DNA of 27,162 bases from FLUQ01 sp031548325 (GCA_031548325.1 JAVBRE010000121.1:1-27162); one strand, 5' to 3'. Counted from the stretch's first letter, positions 6,614 through 15,245 are shown. Program-made: numbers and translations. The notes: generated by a model not told the origin, from the sequence alone.

Positions 6614-9436
6614 CTATTCCGCTTCGGGCAACTGCCGCAGCACATCCGCGCAACGCGGGCAGACGCCGGGAAAGGCCGGGTCCGTGTTCAGCTCCGTGCT
6701 GTAAATCCAGCAGCGCTCGCATTTTTCGCCGGCCGCCTTGCCCACGCTGAGGGCCAGGCCTTCCAGTTCCGCCGCCCCGGCCGCGTCCGCCGGAGCGGCT
6801 TTTAGGTCTTGCAGGTCACGGTGGGAGACGATGAACAGCGCGCGCAGGTCCGTGCCCAGACCTTCCAGGGTTTTGCGCAGACCGGCGTCGCAGTGCAAAG
6901 TCACGCGACAGTCCAGGCCGTGCCCGATCGTCCCGGCTTTGCGCAAAGGCTCTATGGCCCGGCTGACTTCGGCCCTGACGCCGAGCAGGGTTTCCCAGGC
7001 CGCCCGTTCGGCGGCATCCAGCCTGAAAGCCGGGGTGTCCTTTTCCCGCAGGGCAAAGACGGTCGTATGGTCCGGCTTCAAGCTCGCGGGCAGATGCTGA
7101 AAGACCTCCTCGGCGGTAAAAGAAAGCACCGGCGCCATGTCGCGCACCAGCAGCAGCAAAATGCGCCACAGCGCCGTCTGGGCCGAGCGGCGTTCCCTGC
7201 CGTTCGGAGCGGATGCATACAGCCGGTCTTTGAGCACATCCAGATAAAAGGCGGAGAGGTCCGTGGCGCAGAGATTGTGCAGAGTGTGGAACACCTTGTG
7301 GAACTCGAAACTCGCGTAAGCTTCCTGCACCTTGTCGTGGGCGCTGAAGGCCAGGTCCAGGGCGAAGCGGTCCAGAGGGTCCAGATCCTTGTCCGCCACC
7401 GCGTCCGCGGGCGTGAAATCTCCGAGGTTGCCCAAAATGTAGCGACAGGTGTTGCGCAAACGGCGGTAGGCGTCCACCTGCCGGTTCAGGATCTCGTCGG
7501 AAATGCGGATGTCTTCGCGGTAATCCACCGAGGCCACCCACATGCGCAGAATTTCCGCCCCGTGTTTGTCGATGACTTCCTGCGGCACAATGACGTTGCC
7601 GATGGATTTCGACATTTTCTTGCCTTCGCCGTCCACAACATAGCCGTGGGTCAGAACGGCCCTGTAGGGCGGCGTCCCCCGCGTGCCCATGGACGCCAGG
7701 AGCGAGCTGTGAAACCAACCCCGGTGCTGGTCCGACCCTTCCAGGTACATGTCCGCCGGAAAGGAGCATTCGGGCCGCTGTTCGACCACTGCGGCGAAAC
7801 TGGTGCCGGAATCAAACCAGACGTCCAGAATGTCGGTTTCCTTTTTCCAGCTTTTTCCTCCGCAGGAAGGGCAGGCCAGTCCCTTGGGCGCGATGTCCGC
7901 CATATCCGTCTCAAACCAGTAGTCGCAGCCAGTGGGATGTTTGGCGAATCGGTCGGCGATGTCTTTGGCCCAGGCCGCGTCGTGCCAGGCCTCGTTACAT
8001 CCTTCGCAAAGCAGCGCGATAATCGGCACGCCCCAGGTGCGCTGGCGGGAGATGCACCAGTCGGGCCGGTTTTCAATCATGCTGTAAATACGGGCCTCGC
8101 CCCAGGCGGGAATCCATTCCACCTTGCCGCGGATGGCTTCCAGGGTTTTTGCCCGCAAATTGTTCGCTTCCATGGAAATGAACCATTGGGTTGTGGCCCG
8201 GAAGATCACCGGCTGTTTGCAGCGCCAGCAATGGGGGTAAGAGTGGGTTATTTTCGCTTCCGCCAGCAGATTGCCCGTTTCCCGCAGCTTTTCAATAACT
8301 CTGGGGTTGGCTTCAAAGACGTTCAGGCCCGCAAAAAACTCCACGCTGGGCAGAAAGCGCCCGGCGTCATCCATGGGCGCGTAAATCTCCAGACGGTATT
8401 TCAGGCCCATGTCGTAGTCTTCGCGGCCGTGGCCGGGGGCGGTATGCACGCAGCCGGTTCCCGCCTCAAGGGTCACATGGTCCCCAAGCACCAGGACAGA
8501 ATCCCGGTCATAAAAGGGGTGGCGCGCCACCAGCCCTTCCAGGGCCGCACCCTTGCAGCGGCCGACGATGCCGTGCCCGCTCCATTTGAAAATTTTCGCG
8601 CAGCTTTCCAGCAGGCTCTCGGCCAGCAAATAGAACCCGCCCTCCGCGGCAACCAGCACATAGTCAAACTCCGGGTGCAGGGCAATGGCCATGGTGTCCG
8701 GCAGGGTCCAGGGCGTGGTGGTCCAGATGACCACATGGGTTTTCGCGGGATCGGCTTCGGGAAAGACCCCGCGCAGTTTGGGGTCGGTCAGGGGAAAACG
8801 CACGTAGACCGAAGGGGAAGTGTGGTCTTCGTATTCCACTTCGGCTTCGGCCAGGGCCGTCTGACAGGAACAGCACCAGTGCACGGGTTTTTTGCTGCGC
8901 ATCACCGACCCGGCCTCCATGAAATTGGCCAGTTCGCGGGCCGTGGCCGCTTCGTAGGACGGGTTCATGGACAGAGAGGGTTCGTCCCAGACGCCGAACA
9001 CGCCCAGGCGCTTGAATTCTTTGCGCTGGATGTCGATGTACTTTTGGGCATAGGCCCGGCAGCGCTTGCGCACGGCGTGGGGCGGCAGCTCTTTTTTCTT
9101 TTCGCCCAGTTCGTGTTCCACCTTCAGTTCGATGGGCAGGCCGTGGCAGTCCCAGCCCGGCACGTATTCGGCCTTGAACCCCTGCATGTTGCGGGATTTG
9201 ACGATCATATCCTTCAGAATCTTGTTCAGCGCAGTGCCCAGATGAATATTGCCGTTGGCGTAAGGCGGGCCGTCGTGCAGCACGTACGCGCCGCGCTCTC
9301 CCCCGGTTGTCGTCATGACGGCGTAGGCGTCGGTTTTTTCCCAGAAGCGCAGCGTTTCCGGCTCGCGCTGGGTCAGGTTGGCCTTCATGGGAAAGGACGT
9401 GTCGGGCAGGCAAAGGGTCTTTTTATAGTCAGCCAT
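6614..9436 (-). CDS. ileS: Isoleucyl-tRNA synthetase
   Basis: Class Ia aminoacyl-tRNA synthetase charging tRNA-Ile, 940 residues, the usual bacterial length. The Rossmann domain carries the HIGH-type motif as PPYANGNIHLGTA (HLGT at 65-68). The inserted CP1 editing domain is present. KMSKS is at 607-611 in GEGKKMSKSIGN. The C-terminal zinc site uses C906, C909, C926 and C929 (CERC...CPRC). An in-frame extension to 9604 is rejected: the ATG at 9436 has GGAG at proper spacing and begins MADYKKTL as in the family. It diverges from ilvA and ends in a terminator at 6490-6527. The large plus-strand open frame opposite it is a shadow of its GC-rich codons. Confidence 0.97.
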   Translation of the reverse strand: MADYKKTLCLPDTSFPMKANLTQREPETLRFWEKTDAYAVMTTTGGERGAYVLHDGPPYANGNIHLGTALNKILKDMIVKSRNMQGFKAEYVPGWDCHGLPIELKVEHELGEKKKELPPHAVRKRCRAYAQKYIDIQRKEFKRLGVFGVWDEPSLSMNPSYEAATARELANFMEAGSVMRSKKPVHWCCSCQTALAEAEVEYEDHTSPSVYVRFPLTDPKLRGVFPEADPAKTHVVIWTTTPWTLPDTMAIALHPEFDYVLVAAEGGFYLLAESLLESCAKIFKWSGHGIVGRCKGAALEGLVARHPFYDRDSVLVLGDHVTLEAGTGCVHTAPGHGREDYDMGLKYRLEIYAPMDDAGRFLPSVEFFAGLNVFEANPRVIEKLRETGNLLAEAKITHSYPHCWRCKQPVIFRATTQWFISMEANNLRAKTLEAIRGKVEWIPAWGEARIYSMIENRPDWCISRQRTWGVPIIALLCEGCNEAWHDAAWAKDIADRFAKHPTGCDYWFETDMADIAPKGLACPSCGGKSWKKETDILDVWFDSGTSFAAVVEQRPECSFPADMYLEGSDQHRGWFHSSLLASMGTRGTPPYRAVLTHGYVVDGEGKKMSKSIGNVIVPQEVIDKHGAEILRMWVASVDYREDIRISDEILNRQVDAYRRLRNTCRYILGNLGDFTPADAVADKDLDPLDRFALDLAFSAHDKVQEAYASFEFHKVFHTLHNLCATDLSAFYLDVLKDRLYASAPNGRERRSAQTALWRILLLLVRDMAPVLSFTAEEVFQHLPASLKPDHTTVFALREKDTPAFRLDAAERAAWETLLGVRAEVSRAIEPLRKAGTIGHGLDCRVTLHCDAGLRKTLEGLGTDLRALFIVSHRDLQDLKAAPADAAGAAELEGLALSVGKAAGEKCERCWIYSTELNTDPAFPGVCPRCADVLRQLPEAE

Positions 9437-9457
9437 GGCGTCTCCAAAAAACTCATA

Positions 9458-9477
9458 TGTGCGTAAAGAAACGCACA
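9458..9477. repeat. Small inverted repeat in the ileS-ilvA divergent intergenic region
   Basis: TGTGCGT (9458-9464) and ACGCACA (9471-9477) pair around AAAGAA, 22 bases upstream of the ileS start. It could be a regulator site or a short 5'-UTR hairpin on the ileS mRNA. No T-box features (long leader with specifier loop and terminator) were recognised in this 185-base gap. Confidence 0.4.
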
Positions 9478-9621
9478 GCATGGAGGAAGAAGCGCATGAA
9501 GTCAAGACGCGGGTGGCGGCACGCGCCCGTAAAAAGCGCGCTGGATGCGCGTCCCGCGACGGATAGGCAAAACGCGCTGATCGTGCTACTGTCGGCTGGT
9601 TCAAATGAAGGAGTTCCCAGC

Positions 9622-11151
9622 ATGCCCCATAAACACAGACAATATCTTGAACGCATTTTGCTGGCCCGCGTTTACGATCTGGCCGAGGAAACGCCCCTTG
9701 AAGTCGCGCCCGGCCTTTCGCGTCGGACCGGCAACCGCGTTCTGCTCAAGCGCGAGGACCTGCAGCCGGTTTTTTCTTTCAAGCTGCGCGGGGCCTACAA
9801 CAAAATGGCGAACCTTTCGCACTATGTTCTGCCAAAGGGCGTGATCGCGGCGTCAGCCGGCAACCATGCCCAGGGCGTCGCCCTTTCCGCCCGTCATCTC
9901 GGCTGTAAAGCCACCATCGTCATGCCGGTCACAGCGCCGCAAATCAAGGTGGAAGCCGTGGAACGTCTGGGCGCCAAGGTTGTGCTGTACGGCGAATCGT
10001 ACAGCGACGCCGGACGCAGAGCGCTGGAACTGGCCGAACAGTCGGGCAGCACGTTCATTCATCCTTTTGACGATCCCGAGGTCATCGCCGGCCAGGGCAC
10101 CATCGGCATGGAAATGCTGCACCAGCACCCCGACCCCATTCACAGCATCTTCGTGCCCATAGGCGGGGGGGGGCTCGCCGCCGGCATTGCCGCGTACGTC
10201 AAGAATCTGCGGCCCAAAATCAAAATCATCGGCGTGGAACCGGTTGATTCCGACGCCATGCGCCGCTCCATCGCCGCCGGAGAGCGGGTGGAACTTGGCG
10301 AGGTGGGCCTTTTTGCCGACGGCGTGGCCGTCAAACTGGTGGGCGAGGAAACCTTCGCCATCTGCCGCGACCTGCTTGACGAATGCATCACCGTGAGCAC
10401 CGACGCCATTTGCGGGGCCATCAAGGACGTGTTCGAAGACACGCGCGTGGTCACGGAACCCGCCGGCGCCCTGGCCGTGGCCGGACTCAAGGCTTACGTC
10501 ACGGCCAACGCCCTGGCCGGAGAAACCATGATCGCCGTGACCAGCGGCGCCAACATGAACTTTGACCGCCTGCGTCACGTGGCGGAACGGTCCGCCCTGG
10601 GCGGCCAGCGCGAAGCTTTGCTGGCCGTGACCATTCCGGAAAAAGCGGGCAGCTTCCGCCGTTTTTGCGCCACCTTGGGCCGCCGCACCATTACCGAACT
10701 CAGTTCGCGCTTTGCCGACCCGGTCAACGCCCAGGTGCTGGTCGGCATTCAGATCGGCGGGCCCGACGACGCCGTGCAGGTGCTAAACGACCTGCGCGCC
10801 AACGGCTTTGCCGGCCTGGACCTGGCCGACAATGAACTGGCCAAGCTGCACCTGCGCTATATGGTGGGCGGCAACGCGCCCCTGGTCAGAAGCGAACGCC
10901 TGCTGCGTTTTACCTTTCCCGAACGGCCCGGCGCCCTGCTCGGCTTCATGGAAGCCATGCGCATGGAATGGAGCTTCAGCCTGGTCCAGTACCGCTACCA
11001 CGGCGCGGACCACGGCCGCGTGCTCCTCGGCATCCAGGTGCCGGACGCGGACCTGCGCGCCTTTTACGCCTTTTTGAATCAGGCGGGCTACCCCTATATC
11101 GACGAGACGGACAACCCCGCATACCGTTTGTTTCTCGGCTGGCACGGCTGA
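9622..11151 (+). CDS. ilvA: Threonine ammonia-lyase (threonine dehydratase), biosynthetic
   Basis: PLP enzyme converting threonine to 2-oxobutyrate, the committed step of isoleucine synthesis. It has 509 residues, close to E. coli IlvA. The catalytic domain holds the Schiff-base Lys K54 in FSFKLRGAYNKM, the SAGNHAQGVA loop and a tetra-Gly phosphate-binding loop (IGGGGLAAG). Two C-terminal ACT-like regulatory domains begin near AVTIPEKAGSF and RFTFPERPGALL, the arrangement of the allosteric biosynthetic enzyme. The frame is open upstream to 9457, but the ATG at 9622 has GAAGGAG (9607-9613) ahead and matches family N-termini. It is divergent from ileS. The Gly loop is coded by a run of nine G (10165-10173). 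Confidence 0.95.
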   Translation: MPHKHRQYLERILLARVYDLAEETPLEVAPGLSRRTGNRVLLKREDLQPVFSFKLRGAYNKMANLSHYVLPKGVIAASAGNHAQGVALSARHLGCKATIVMPVTAPQIKVEAVERLGAKVVLYGESYSDAGRRALELAEQSGSTFIHPFDDPEVIAGQGTIGMEMLHQHPDPIHSIFVPIGGGGLAAGIAAYVKNLRPKIKIIGVEPVDSDAMRRSIAAGERVELGEVGLFADGVAVKLVGEETFAICRDLLDECITVSTDAICGAIKDVFEDTRVVTEPAGALAVAGLKAYVTANALAGETMIAVTSGANMNFDRLRHVAERSALGGQREALLAVTIPEKAGSFRRFCATLGRRTITELSSRFADPVNAQVLVGIQIGGPDDAVQVLNDLRANGFAGLDLADNELAKLHLRYMVGGNAPLVRSERLLRFTFPERPGALLGFMEAMRMEWSFSLVQYRYHGADHGRVLLGIQVPDADLRAFYAFLNQAGYPYIDETDNPAYRLFLGWHG

Positions 11152-11268
11152 CGCCGCGCTTTCGGAAGGCCCGCTCATGCCGCCATGCGCGAGCCCTGAT
11201 TGATATTGACAAGTTCATGGACATAAACGATGTACAGCGTTTGAAGGTCATCAACCGCAAGAGCGCGC

Positions 11269-11760
11269 ATGCTGAACCGTTACGCCATCATTTCCCTGAT
11301 CGCCGCCGCCACCGCGATCGCCGACCAGATAAGCAAAGCACTGGTCTTCACGACCATTCCGTTGCACACGGAAATACCCGTCATTTCCGGCCTGTTCAGT
11401 CTGGTTCATGTGCGCAACAGGGGCGCGGCCTTCGGTTTTCTGAACCGTCACGACATTTCGTGGCAGTTCTGGCTCTTTCTTGCGGCCACGCTGATCGCGG
11501 GTTGCGTGATCATCACTCTCGCGCGCAACGCCCGGCCTAAGGAATACGCTTTTTTCACCGCTCTGGGCCTTATTTTCGGCGGCGCTGTCGGCAATCTGAT
11601 CGACCGGGTGCGCTATCGGGCGGTCATCGATTTTCTGGATTTCTACTGGGGCGACTGGCACTGGCCCGCCTTCAACGTGGCGGATATCGCCATCTGCTGC
11701 GGAGCGATCCTGGCCATACTGGTCTCATGGCGGCGCGGCAGGGTCCGCGGCATGGATTGA
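11269..11760 (+). CDS. lspA: Lipoprotein signal peptidase
   Basis: Inner-membrane aspartyl protease (signal peptidase II) that removes signal peptides of diacylated prolipoproteins. It has 163 residues and four hydrophobic segments. Conserved blocks are DQISKAL near the N-terminus, VRNRGAAFGFL, GNLIDRVRYRAVIDFLDF with the first catalytic Asp, and FNVADIAI with the second. The ribosome-binding site is weak (CAAGAG). The next gene starts two bases after its stop. Several lipoprotein substrates are coded nearby (12012-12899, 18171-18485). Confidence 0.95.
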   Translation: MLNRYAIISLIAAATAIADQISKALVFTTIPLHTEIPVISGLFSLVHVRNRGAAFGFLNRHDISWQFWLFLAATLIAGCVIITLARNARPKEYAFFTALGLIFGGAVGNLIDRVRYRAVIDFLDFYWGDWHWPAFNVADIAICCGAILAILVSWRRGRVRGMD

Positions 11761-11762
11761 CC

Positions 11763-11993
11763 ATGGAAGTCTTGTTCTGGATTTGCCTTCTCAGCCTTCC
11801 CATAGCGCCGAATTTGTGGTGTATTTGGCATGCTTTTCGCCACGACTTTCCCGGTCCCGGCGAGCGGACTTTATGGATCAGAGTGGGAACTTTCGTCCCC
11901 GTGCTGGGGGGACTTTTATATTTGTGCATCGGCCGTCGCCGCGCCATGCCCATGAATGAAAACCCGCAGGGGCAGCGCCCCGCGCAGGAATAA
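11763..11993 (+). CDS. Small PLDc_N-type membrane protein
   Basis: 76 residues with two hydrophobic segments (about 3-20 and 38-55). The pattern, Trp-rich loop then ERTLWIRVGTFVPVLGGLLYLCIGRRR, resembles the phospholipase D-nuclease N-terminal (PLDc_N) domain that occurs as a stand-alone small membrane protein in many bacteria. No catalytic HKD motif is present, so no enzyme activity is implied. The ATG two bases after the lspA stop is chosen over an in-frame start 36 bases earlier inside lspA. Co-transcription with lspA is likely. Function unknown. Confidence 0.75.
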   Translation: MEVLFWICLLSLPIAPNLWCIWHAFRHDFPGPGERTLWIRVGTFVPVLGGLLYLCIGRRRAMPMNENPQGQRPAQE

Positions 11994-12011
11994 CCAAACC
12001 GGAGTCCGTTC

Positions 12012-12899
12012 ATGAAGATGCGTTTTGTTCTTTGCCTTGCGGGTCTTCTGGCCCTGCCCGCCCTCAGCTCCTGCGTCAGGCAGAGCGATCTCGACAACCT
12101 GACGGCGCGGGTCAACCAGAACGAACAACAGGTGCGCGGCCTGTCCTCGAAGGTCGGCAACGTGGAACAGGTATTGCCCGGCCAGGCCGATATGTGGGCG
12201 CAAATGCAGGCCATGCGGCAGGAACTTAACACCGTGCGCGGCCAGCTTGACGAGATGAACGCCAAGGGCGCGGCTGACGCGGCGTCGGAAATGGGACGCC
12301 TGCGCGACACCACCAACAGGCTGGAAGTGGCCCTGCGCCAGATGGCCTCAGAACTGGGCATGCAGATCGAGGCCCTGAACGCCCCGGCGGATGCCGGCGG
12401 CTATTCCGGCATGCACCCCACCCCCCCCGGCGGCGTGCCTTCGACCAGTTCGACCATAAGCGCCACCACCGGCGCCGTGCCCCAACCGGGGGCGAGCGGC
12501 GCTTCCGGCGCTACGGCCGTGGATACGGCGACAGCCCTGTACGACGCGGGCATGCAGGCTTTCGGCAGCCGTCGCTACAGAGACGCGGTCAAAGCCTTCG
12601 GCGATTTCGGCAAAAGTTTTCCCCAGCATAAACTGGCCAGCAACGCCCACTTCTGGCTGGGCGAATCGTATTACCAGCTGAAAGACTATGCCGGCGCGGC
12701 GCTGGCCTACCAGCAGGTCATCGAAAAATTTCCCGGCAGCAGCAAATTCCAGTCCGCCATGCTGAAGCAAGGCATGGCCTTTTACGCCGCCGGTACAAAG
12801 GACGCCGCCCGACTGCGCCTGGAAGAACTGATCAAAAAATACCCTTCCAGCCCGGAAGCCGGACGGGCCAAAAAGTTTTTGCAGGAAAACAAGAAATAA
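12012..12899 (+). CDS. CpoB/YbgF-like TPR lipoprotein
   Basis: 295 residues. The N-terminal signal ends in a lipobox (LPALSSC, lipidated Cys21). A coiled-coil segment follows (about 25-125, heptad-like NLTARVNQNEQQVRGLSSKV and similar). Then comes a Pro/Gly/Ser/Thr-rich linker (about 125-165), and a C-terminal set of TPR repeats (ALYDAGMQAFGSRRYRDAVKAF, HFWLGESYYQLKDYAGAALAY, KQGMAFYAAGTKDAARLRLEEL). This is the architecture of CpoB/YbgF, which coordinates peptidoglycan synthesis with outer-membrane constriction via Tol-Pal. No tol or pal genes lie nearby, and E. coli CpoB is periplasmic rather than lipidated, so the role is inferred. GGAG precedes the ATG. Confidence 0.85.
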   Translation: MKMRFVLCLAGLLALPALSSCVRQSDLDNLTARVNQNEQQVRGLSSKVGNVEQVLPGQADMWAQMQAMRQELNTVRGQLDEMNAKGAADAASEMGRLRDTTNRLEVALRQMASELGMQIEALNAPADAGGYSGMHPTPPGGVPSTSSTISATTGAVPQPGASGASGATAVDTATALYDAGMQAFGSRRYRDAVKAFGDFGKSFPQHKLASNAHFWLGESYYQLKDYAGAALAYQQVIEKFPGSSKFQSAMLKQGMAFYAAGTKDAARLRLEELIKKYPSSPEAGRAKKFLQENKK

Positions 12900-12911
12900 G
12901 CGGATGGCCTT

Positions 12912-13436
12912 ATGGCTGAAAAAACGGTCTACTCCAGCATTGACACCTATCTCAAGGGGCGCTTCCGCCCTTTGAGCGGGCCTGACGACCCCGCGCTCTC
13001 TCCGGTCGGCGCAGTGGCCGGCGGCTCCATCCGCGAGGAATTCATGGCCGCTTCGCACCTGCCGGAGCCGGTCAACCGTTTTTTGTGCCAGATGGACATA
13101 AAGCTGGACTCCATCCTGGCCGGCATGCGCAGCGCCAGCCTGGAACAGGATTTTCCGCACATCCTCACGGTCAGCCGCATCAGCGCTTCCGAACTGGCCT
13201 TTGCCGCCGATGTTCCCGTTGCGCCCGGCGACTGGCTGGAAGTGGTGCTCAACCTGGGCCAGGGCGGTTTGTTTGCCGCCTCCGGCGTCGGCGAAGTGAA
13301 AGCCATGGCCCGCACCAGCAGCGGGTCTGTGTTCACGTTTGTTTTTTTCCGTCTGCCGGAAGAGGAGCGGGAAAAAATCATCCGTTTTGTTTTCAGTGAA
13401 GAACGAAAAAACCTGCGTGAAAAACGCCTGGAATAG
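12912..13436 (+). CDS. PilZ-like domain protein adjacent to cheZ
   Basis: 174 residues, cytoplasmic (no signal or membrane segment). The middle (about 85-130, ILTVSRISASELAFAADVPV then GDWLEVVLNLG) and the C-terminal FVFFRLPEEEREKIIRFVF segment followed by a basic helix resemble atypical PilZ proteins. The canonical c-di-GMP ligands are not clear: no RxxxR, and the D/NxSxxG position reads SASELAF. It may therefore be a non-binding PilZ or a protein-interaction module. It is 24 bases upstream of cheZ and 12 bases after the CpoB-like gene, suggesting a link to chemotaxis or motility signalling. The domain call is by pattern only. Confidence 0.6.
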   Translation: MAEKTVYSSIDTYLKGRFRPLSGPDDPALSPVGAVAGGSIREEFMAASHLPEPVNRFLCQMDIKLDSILAGMRSASLEQDFPHILTVSRISASELAFAADVPVAPGDWLEVVLNLGQGGLFAASGVGEVKAMARTSSGSVFTFVFFRLPEEEREKIIRFVFSEERKNLREKRLE

Positions 13437-13460
13437 CAAACCGATCCTGAAGGAAACCCC

Positions 13461-14228
13461 ATGGTCTCGCAGAGTCAAATCGTTGAACGGGTTATGGCCG
13501 ACGTAACAGACGGCCTGGCGTCGCAGGCGTCCGCGCAATTTCTTGACGCGGCGTCCCGGGACGCGCTTCTGTCCGCCGTGCGGGCGTCGCTTGCCTCTTC
13601 TGTGAGCGCATCGCTGGCGGAGGGCGAATTCTACCGCCAGATCAACGATGGTATGCGCCAGGGCTTGCAGAACATGTACAAAGAAATAGCCACCGTGGCC
13701 TCGACCTCTTCCCCGGCCATTCCCGACAAAGAGGCCACCGGCAGGCTTTTTTCCGAAGCCGCGGACCAGTTGCAGGAAGTCATGGATTCCACTCTCGAAG
13801 CCACGGAAAACATTATGGGCACGGTGGAAGACATACAGGACATGCTACAGGAAACGGACGCCCTCTTGGCCTCAATACAGAGCAGCATCCCCGCCGACGC
13901 GGCGCAAAAGCTGACGGGGCACGTCACGGCCACCGAAGAAGGCATGACCCGGATCATGACCGCCCTCAGCTTTCAAGACCTCACGGGCCAGCGTCTGAAA
14001 AAGGTGGTGAAAGCTCTGGGAGACATCCAGAATTCGATTTTTGAGATGTACGTTTCCAGCGGGCTGATGCTTAAAACCCGCGAAGAGGCGCCGGAAAAAG
14101 ACATTGAGGAAATCGCCCGCGAAAGCCGCCGCCGCCTGGAAGAAATCAAAGGGTCGGAATTGAAGGGTCCCACAAAAGACTCTTCGCAGGGCGATGTGGA
14201 CAGCCTGCTGGCCGACCTGGGGCTGTAG
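13461..14228 (+). CDS. cheZ: Chemotaxis protein phosphatase CheZ
   Basis: Dephosphorylates CheY-P, shortening the switch signal to the flagellar motor. The 255-residue protein is dominated by long helices forming the four-helix-bundle dimer. The catalytic segment is ALSFQDLTGQRLKKVV with D173 and Q177 spaced as in E. coli CheZ (D143/Q147). The extreme C-terminus, QGDVDSLLADLGL, is the amphipathic CheY-binding helix after a flexible linker, so both functional ends are present. AAGGA precedes the ATG. It sits in a tight row with a PilZ-like gene before and znuA after. Confidence 0.93.
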   Translation: MVSQSQIVERVMADVTDGLASQASAQFLDAASRDALLSAVRASLASSVSASLAEGEFYRQINDGMRQGLQNMYKEIATVASTSSPAIPDKEATGRLFSEAADQLQEVMDSTLEATENIMGTVEDIQDMLQETDALLASIQSSIPADAAQKLTGHVTATEEGMTRIMTALSFQDLTGQRLKKVVKALGDIQNSIFEMYVSSGLMLKTREEAPEKDIEEIARESRRRLEEIKGSELKGPTKDSSQGDVDSLLADLGL

Positions 14229-14291
14229 ACCGTGTCATCCCGCGCGCTTTTTTGTCGAAAGACCACAAATCATTCCATGGCGACACGGTCT
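14227..14291. repeat. Inverted repeat spanning the znuA start
   Basis: AGACCGTGTC (14227-14236) pairs exactly with GACACGGTCT (14282-14291). The 45-base loop holds the ATG at 14277. In mRNA this would put the start codon of znuA next to a 10-bp stem that begins at the last bases of cheZ. Confidence 0.5.
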
Positions 14292-15245
14292 GCCCTGCGC
14301 ATCCGCCTTTGCGCCTTGCAAATCGCCGCAGGGCTGTTTTTCCTGGCCGGGGCGGCCATTCTTTTCCCTGCCGTATGCCCTGCCGCCGCGCCCGCAGACG
14401 CGCCCCTGCCCGTTGCCGTCAGCATTCCCCCGCAGCGCTGCTTCGTGGAACAGATCGGCGGGCCGGACGTCAGCGTCACGGTTCTGGTCGACAAAGGCCG
14501 CGACCCTCACTCCTATGAGCCTACCGCGGCCCAAATGGTTCAGGTCGGCAAAGCCGTCCTGTATTTTGCCGTGGACCTGCCCTTTGAAAGCCAGTGGCTG
14601 CCCCGCTTTCAAAGCCTGAACAAAAACATGACCGTGCTGCGCCATATCGACGTCATCACCCGCCTGCACGGCAAACCCGATCTGGCCCTGCGTTCCGCCG
14701 GTTCCCCCGGCCGGAACGCGAAAGAGCACGGCCACGATCACGGGCTGGAAGGCGACGACCCGCATATCTGGCTTTCTCCCCGTGTCGTGCTGCAGATCAT
14801 ACCGCAGATATGCGATGCCCTGTCCAGGGCCAGGCCGGAAAAAAGGGCCGAATTCCAGGCCCGGGCCGCCGCGTTCACGGCGACGGTGAGCGCCCTCGAC
14901 GCGCGCATGGCCGCGCTGTTCGCCCCGCTGCCGCGGGACAGACGGACTTTTCTTACCTTTCACCAGGGCTGGGCCTATTTCGCCCACAACTATGATCTGC
15001 GTGAAGCCAGCGTGGAATTGCAGGGCAAGGAGCCCGGCCCCAAAGGCATGGCCGCGCTGCTGGATTTCGCCGCCAGGGAAAAAATCAGGGTTGTCGTAAC
15101 CGACCCCATGGCCAATGCGGGCACGGTGGCCGCCATAGCCTCGAACATCAAGGCCCGGGTCATCGCCGCATCCCCCCTTGACCCGGACTGGCCGGGCGAA
15201 ATGTGGCGCGTCGCTTCCGCCTTGTCCTCCGCCCTGGCTCGATAA
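14277..15245 (+). CDS. znuA: Zinc/manganese ABC transporter substrate-binding protein (ZnuA-like)
   Basis: Periplasmic metal-binding protein of a cluster A-I (TroA/ZnuA) family transporter. Counting from the ATG at 14277 (322 residues), a signal peptide spans about 1-38. Metal ligands expected for the family are H78 (RDPHSYEP), H163 (DDPHIWLSP), H229 (FHQGWAYF) and D276 (VVTDP). A short His-rich loop (KEHGHDHG, 149-156) favours zinc. A GTG at 14232 is also in frame, but its extra 15 residues precede a complete signal peptide; neither start has a good Shine-Dalgarno sequence. It begins within 50 bases of the cheZ stop, with no clear promoter or Zur box in between. Metal specificity (Zn versus Mn) is inferred. 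Confidence 0.87.
   Translation: MATRSALRIRLCALQIAAGLFFLAGAAILFPAVCPAAAPADAPLPVAVSIPPQRCFVEQIGGPDVSVTVLVDKGRDPHSYEPTAAQMVQVGKAVLYFAVDLPFESQWLPRFQSLNKNMTVLRHIDVITRLHGKPDLALRSAGSPGRNAKEHGHDHGLEGDDPHIWLSPRVVLQIIPQICDALSRARPEKRAEFQARAAAFTATVSALDARMAALFAPLPRDRRTFLTFHQGWAYFAHNYDLREASVELQGKEPGPKGMAALLDFAAREKIRVVVTDPMANAGTVAAIASNIKARVIAASPLDPDWPGEMWRVASALSSALAR

Noticed and set aside
6809..9466. 885-codon open frame on the plus strand opposite ileS
   Set aside because: It is fully antisense to ileS, has the low-complexity His/Gly/Val/Phe/Gln composition typical of GC-rich shadow frames, and shows no family motif or ribosome-binding site.
9437..9621. T-box or other isoleucine riboswitch between ileS and ilvA
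   Set aside because: The region is short and lacks the specifier-loop and antiterminator layout; only a 7-bp inverted repeat is visible.
11206..11234. Perfect TTGACA at 11206-11211 upstream of lspA
   Set aside because: No acceptable -10 lies 16-19 bases downstream (GATGTA or similar), so a promoter is not claimed, although one for lspA would be expected about here.
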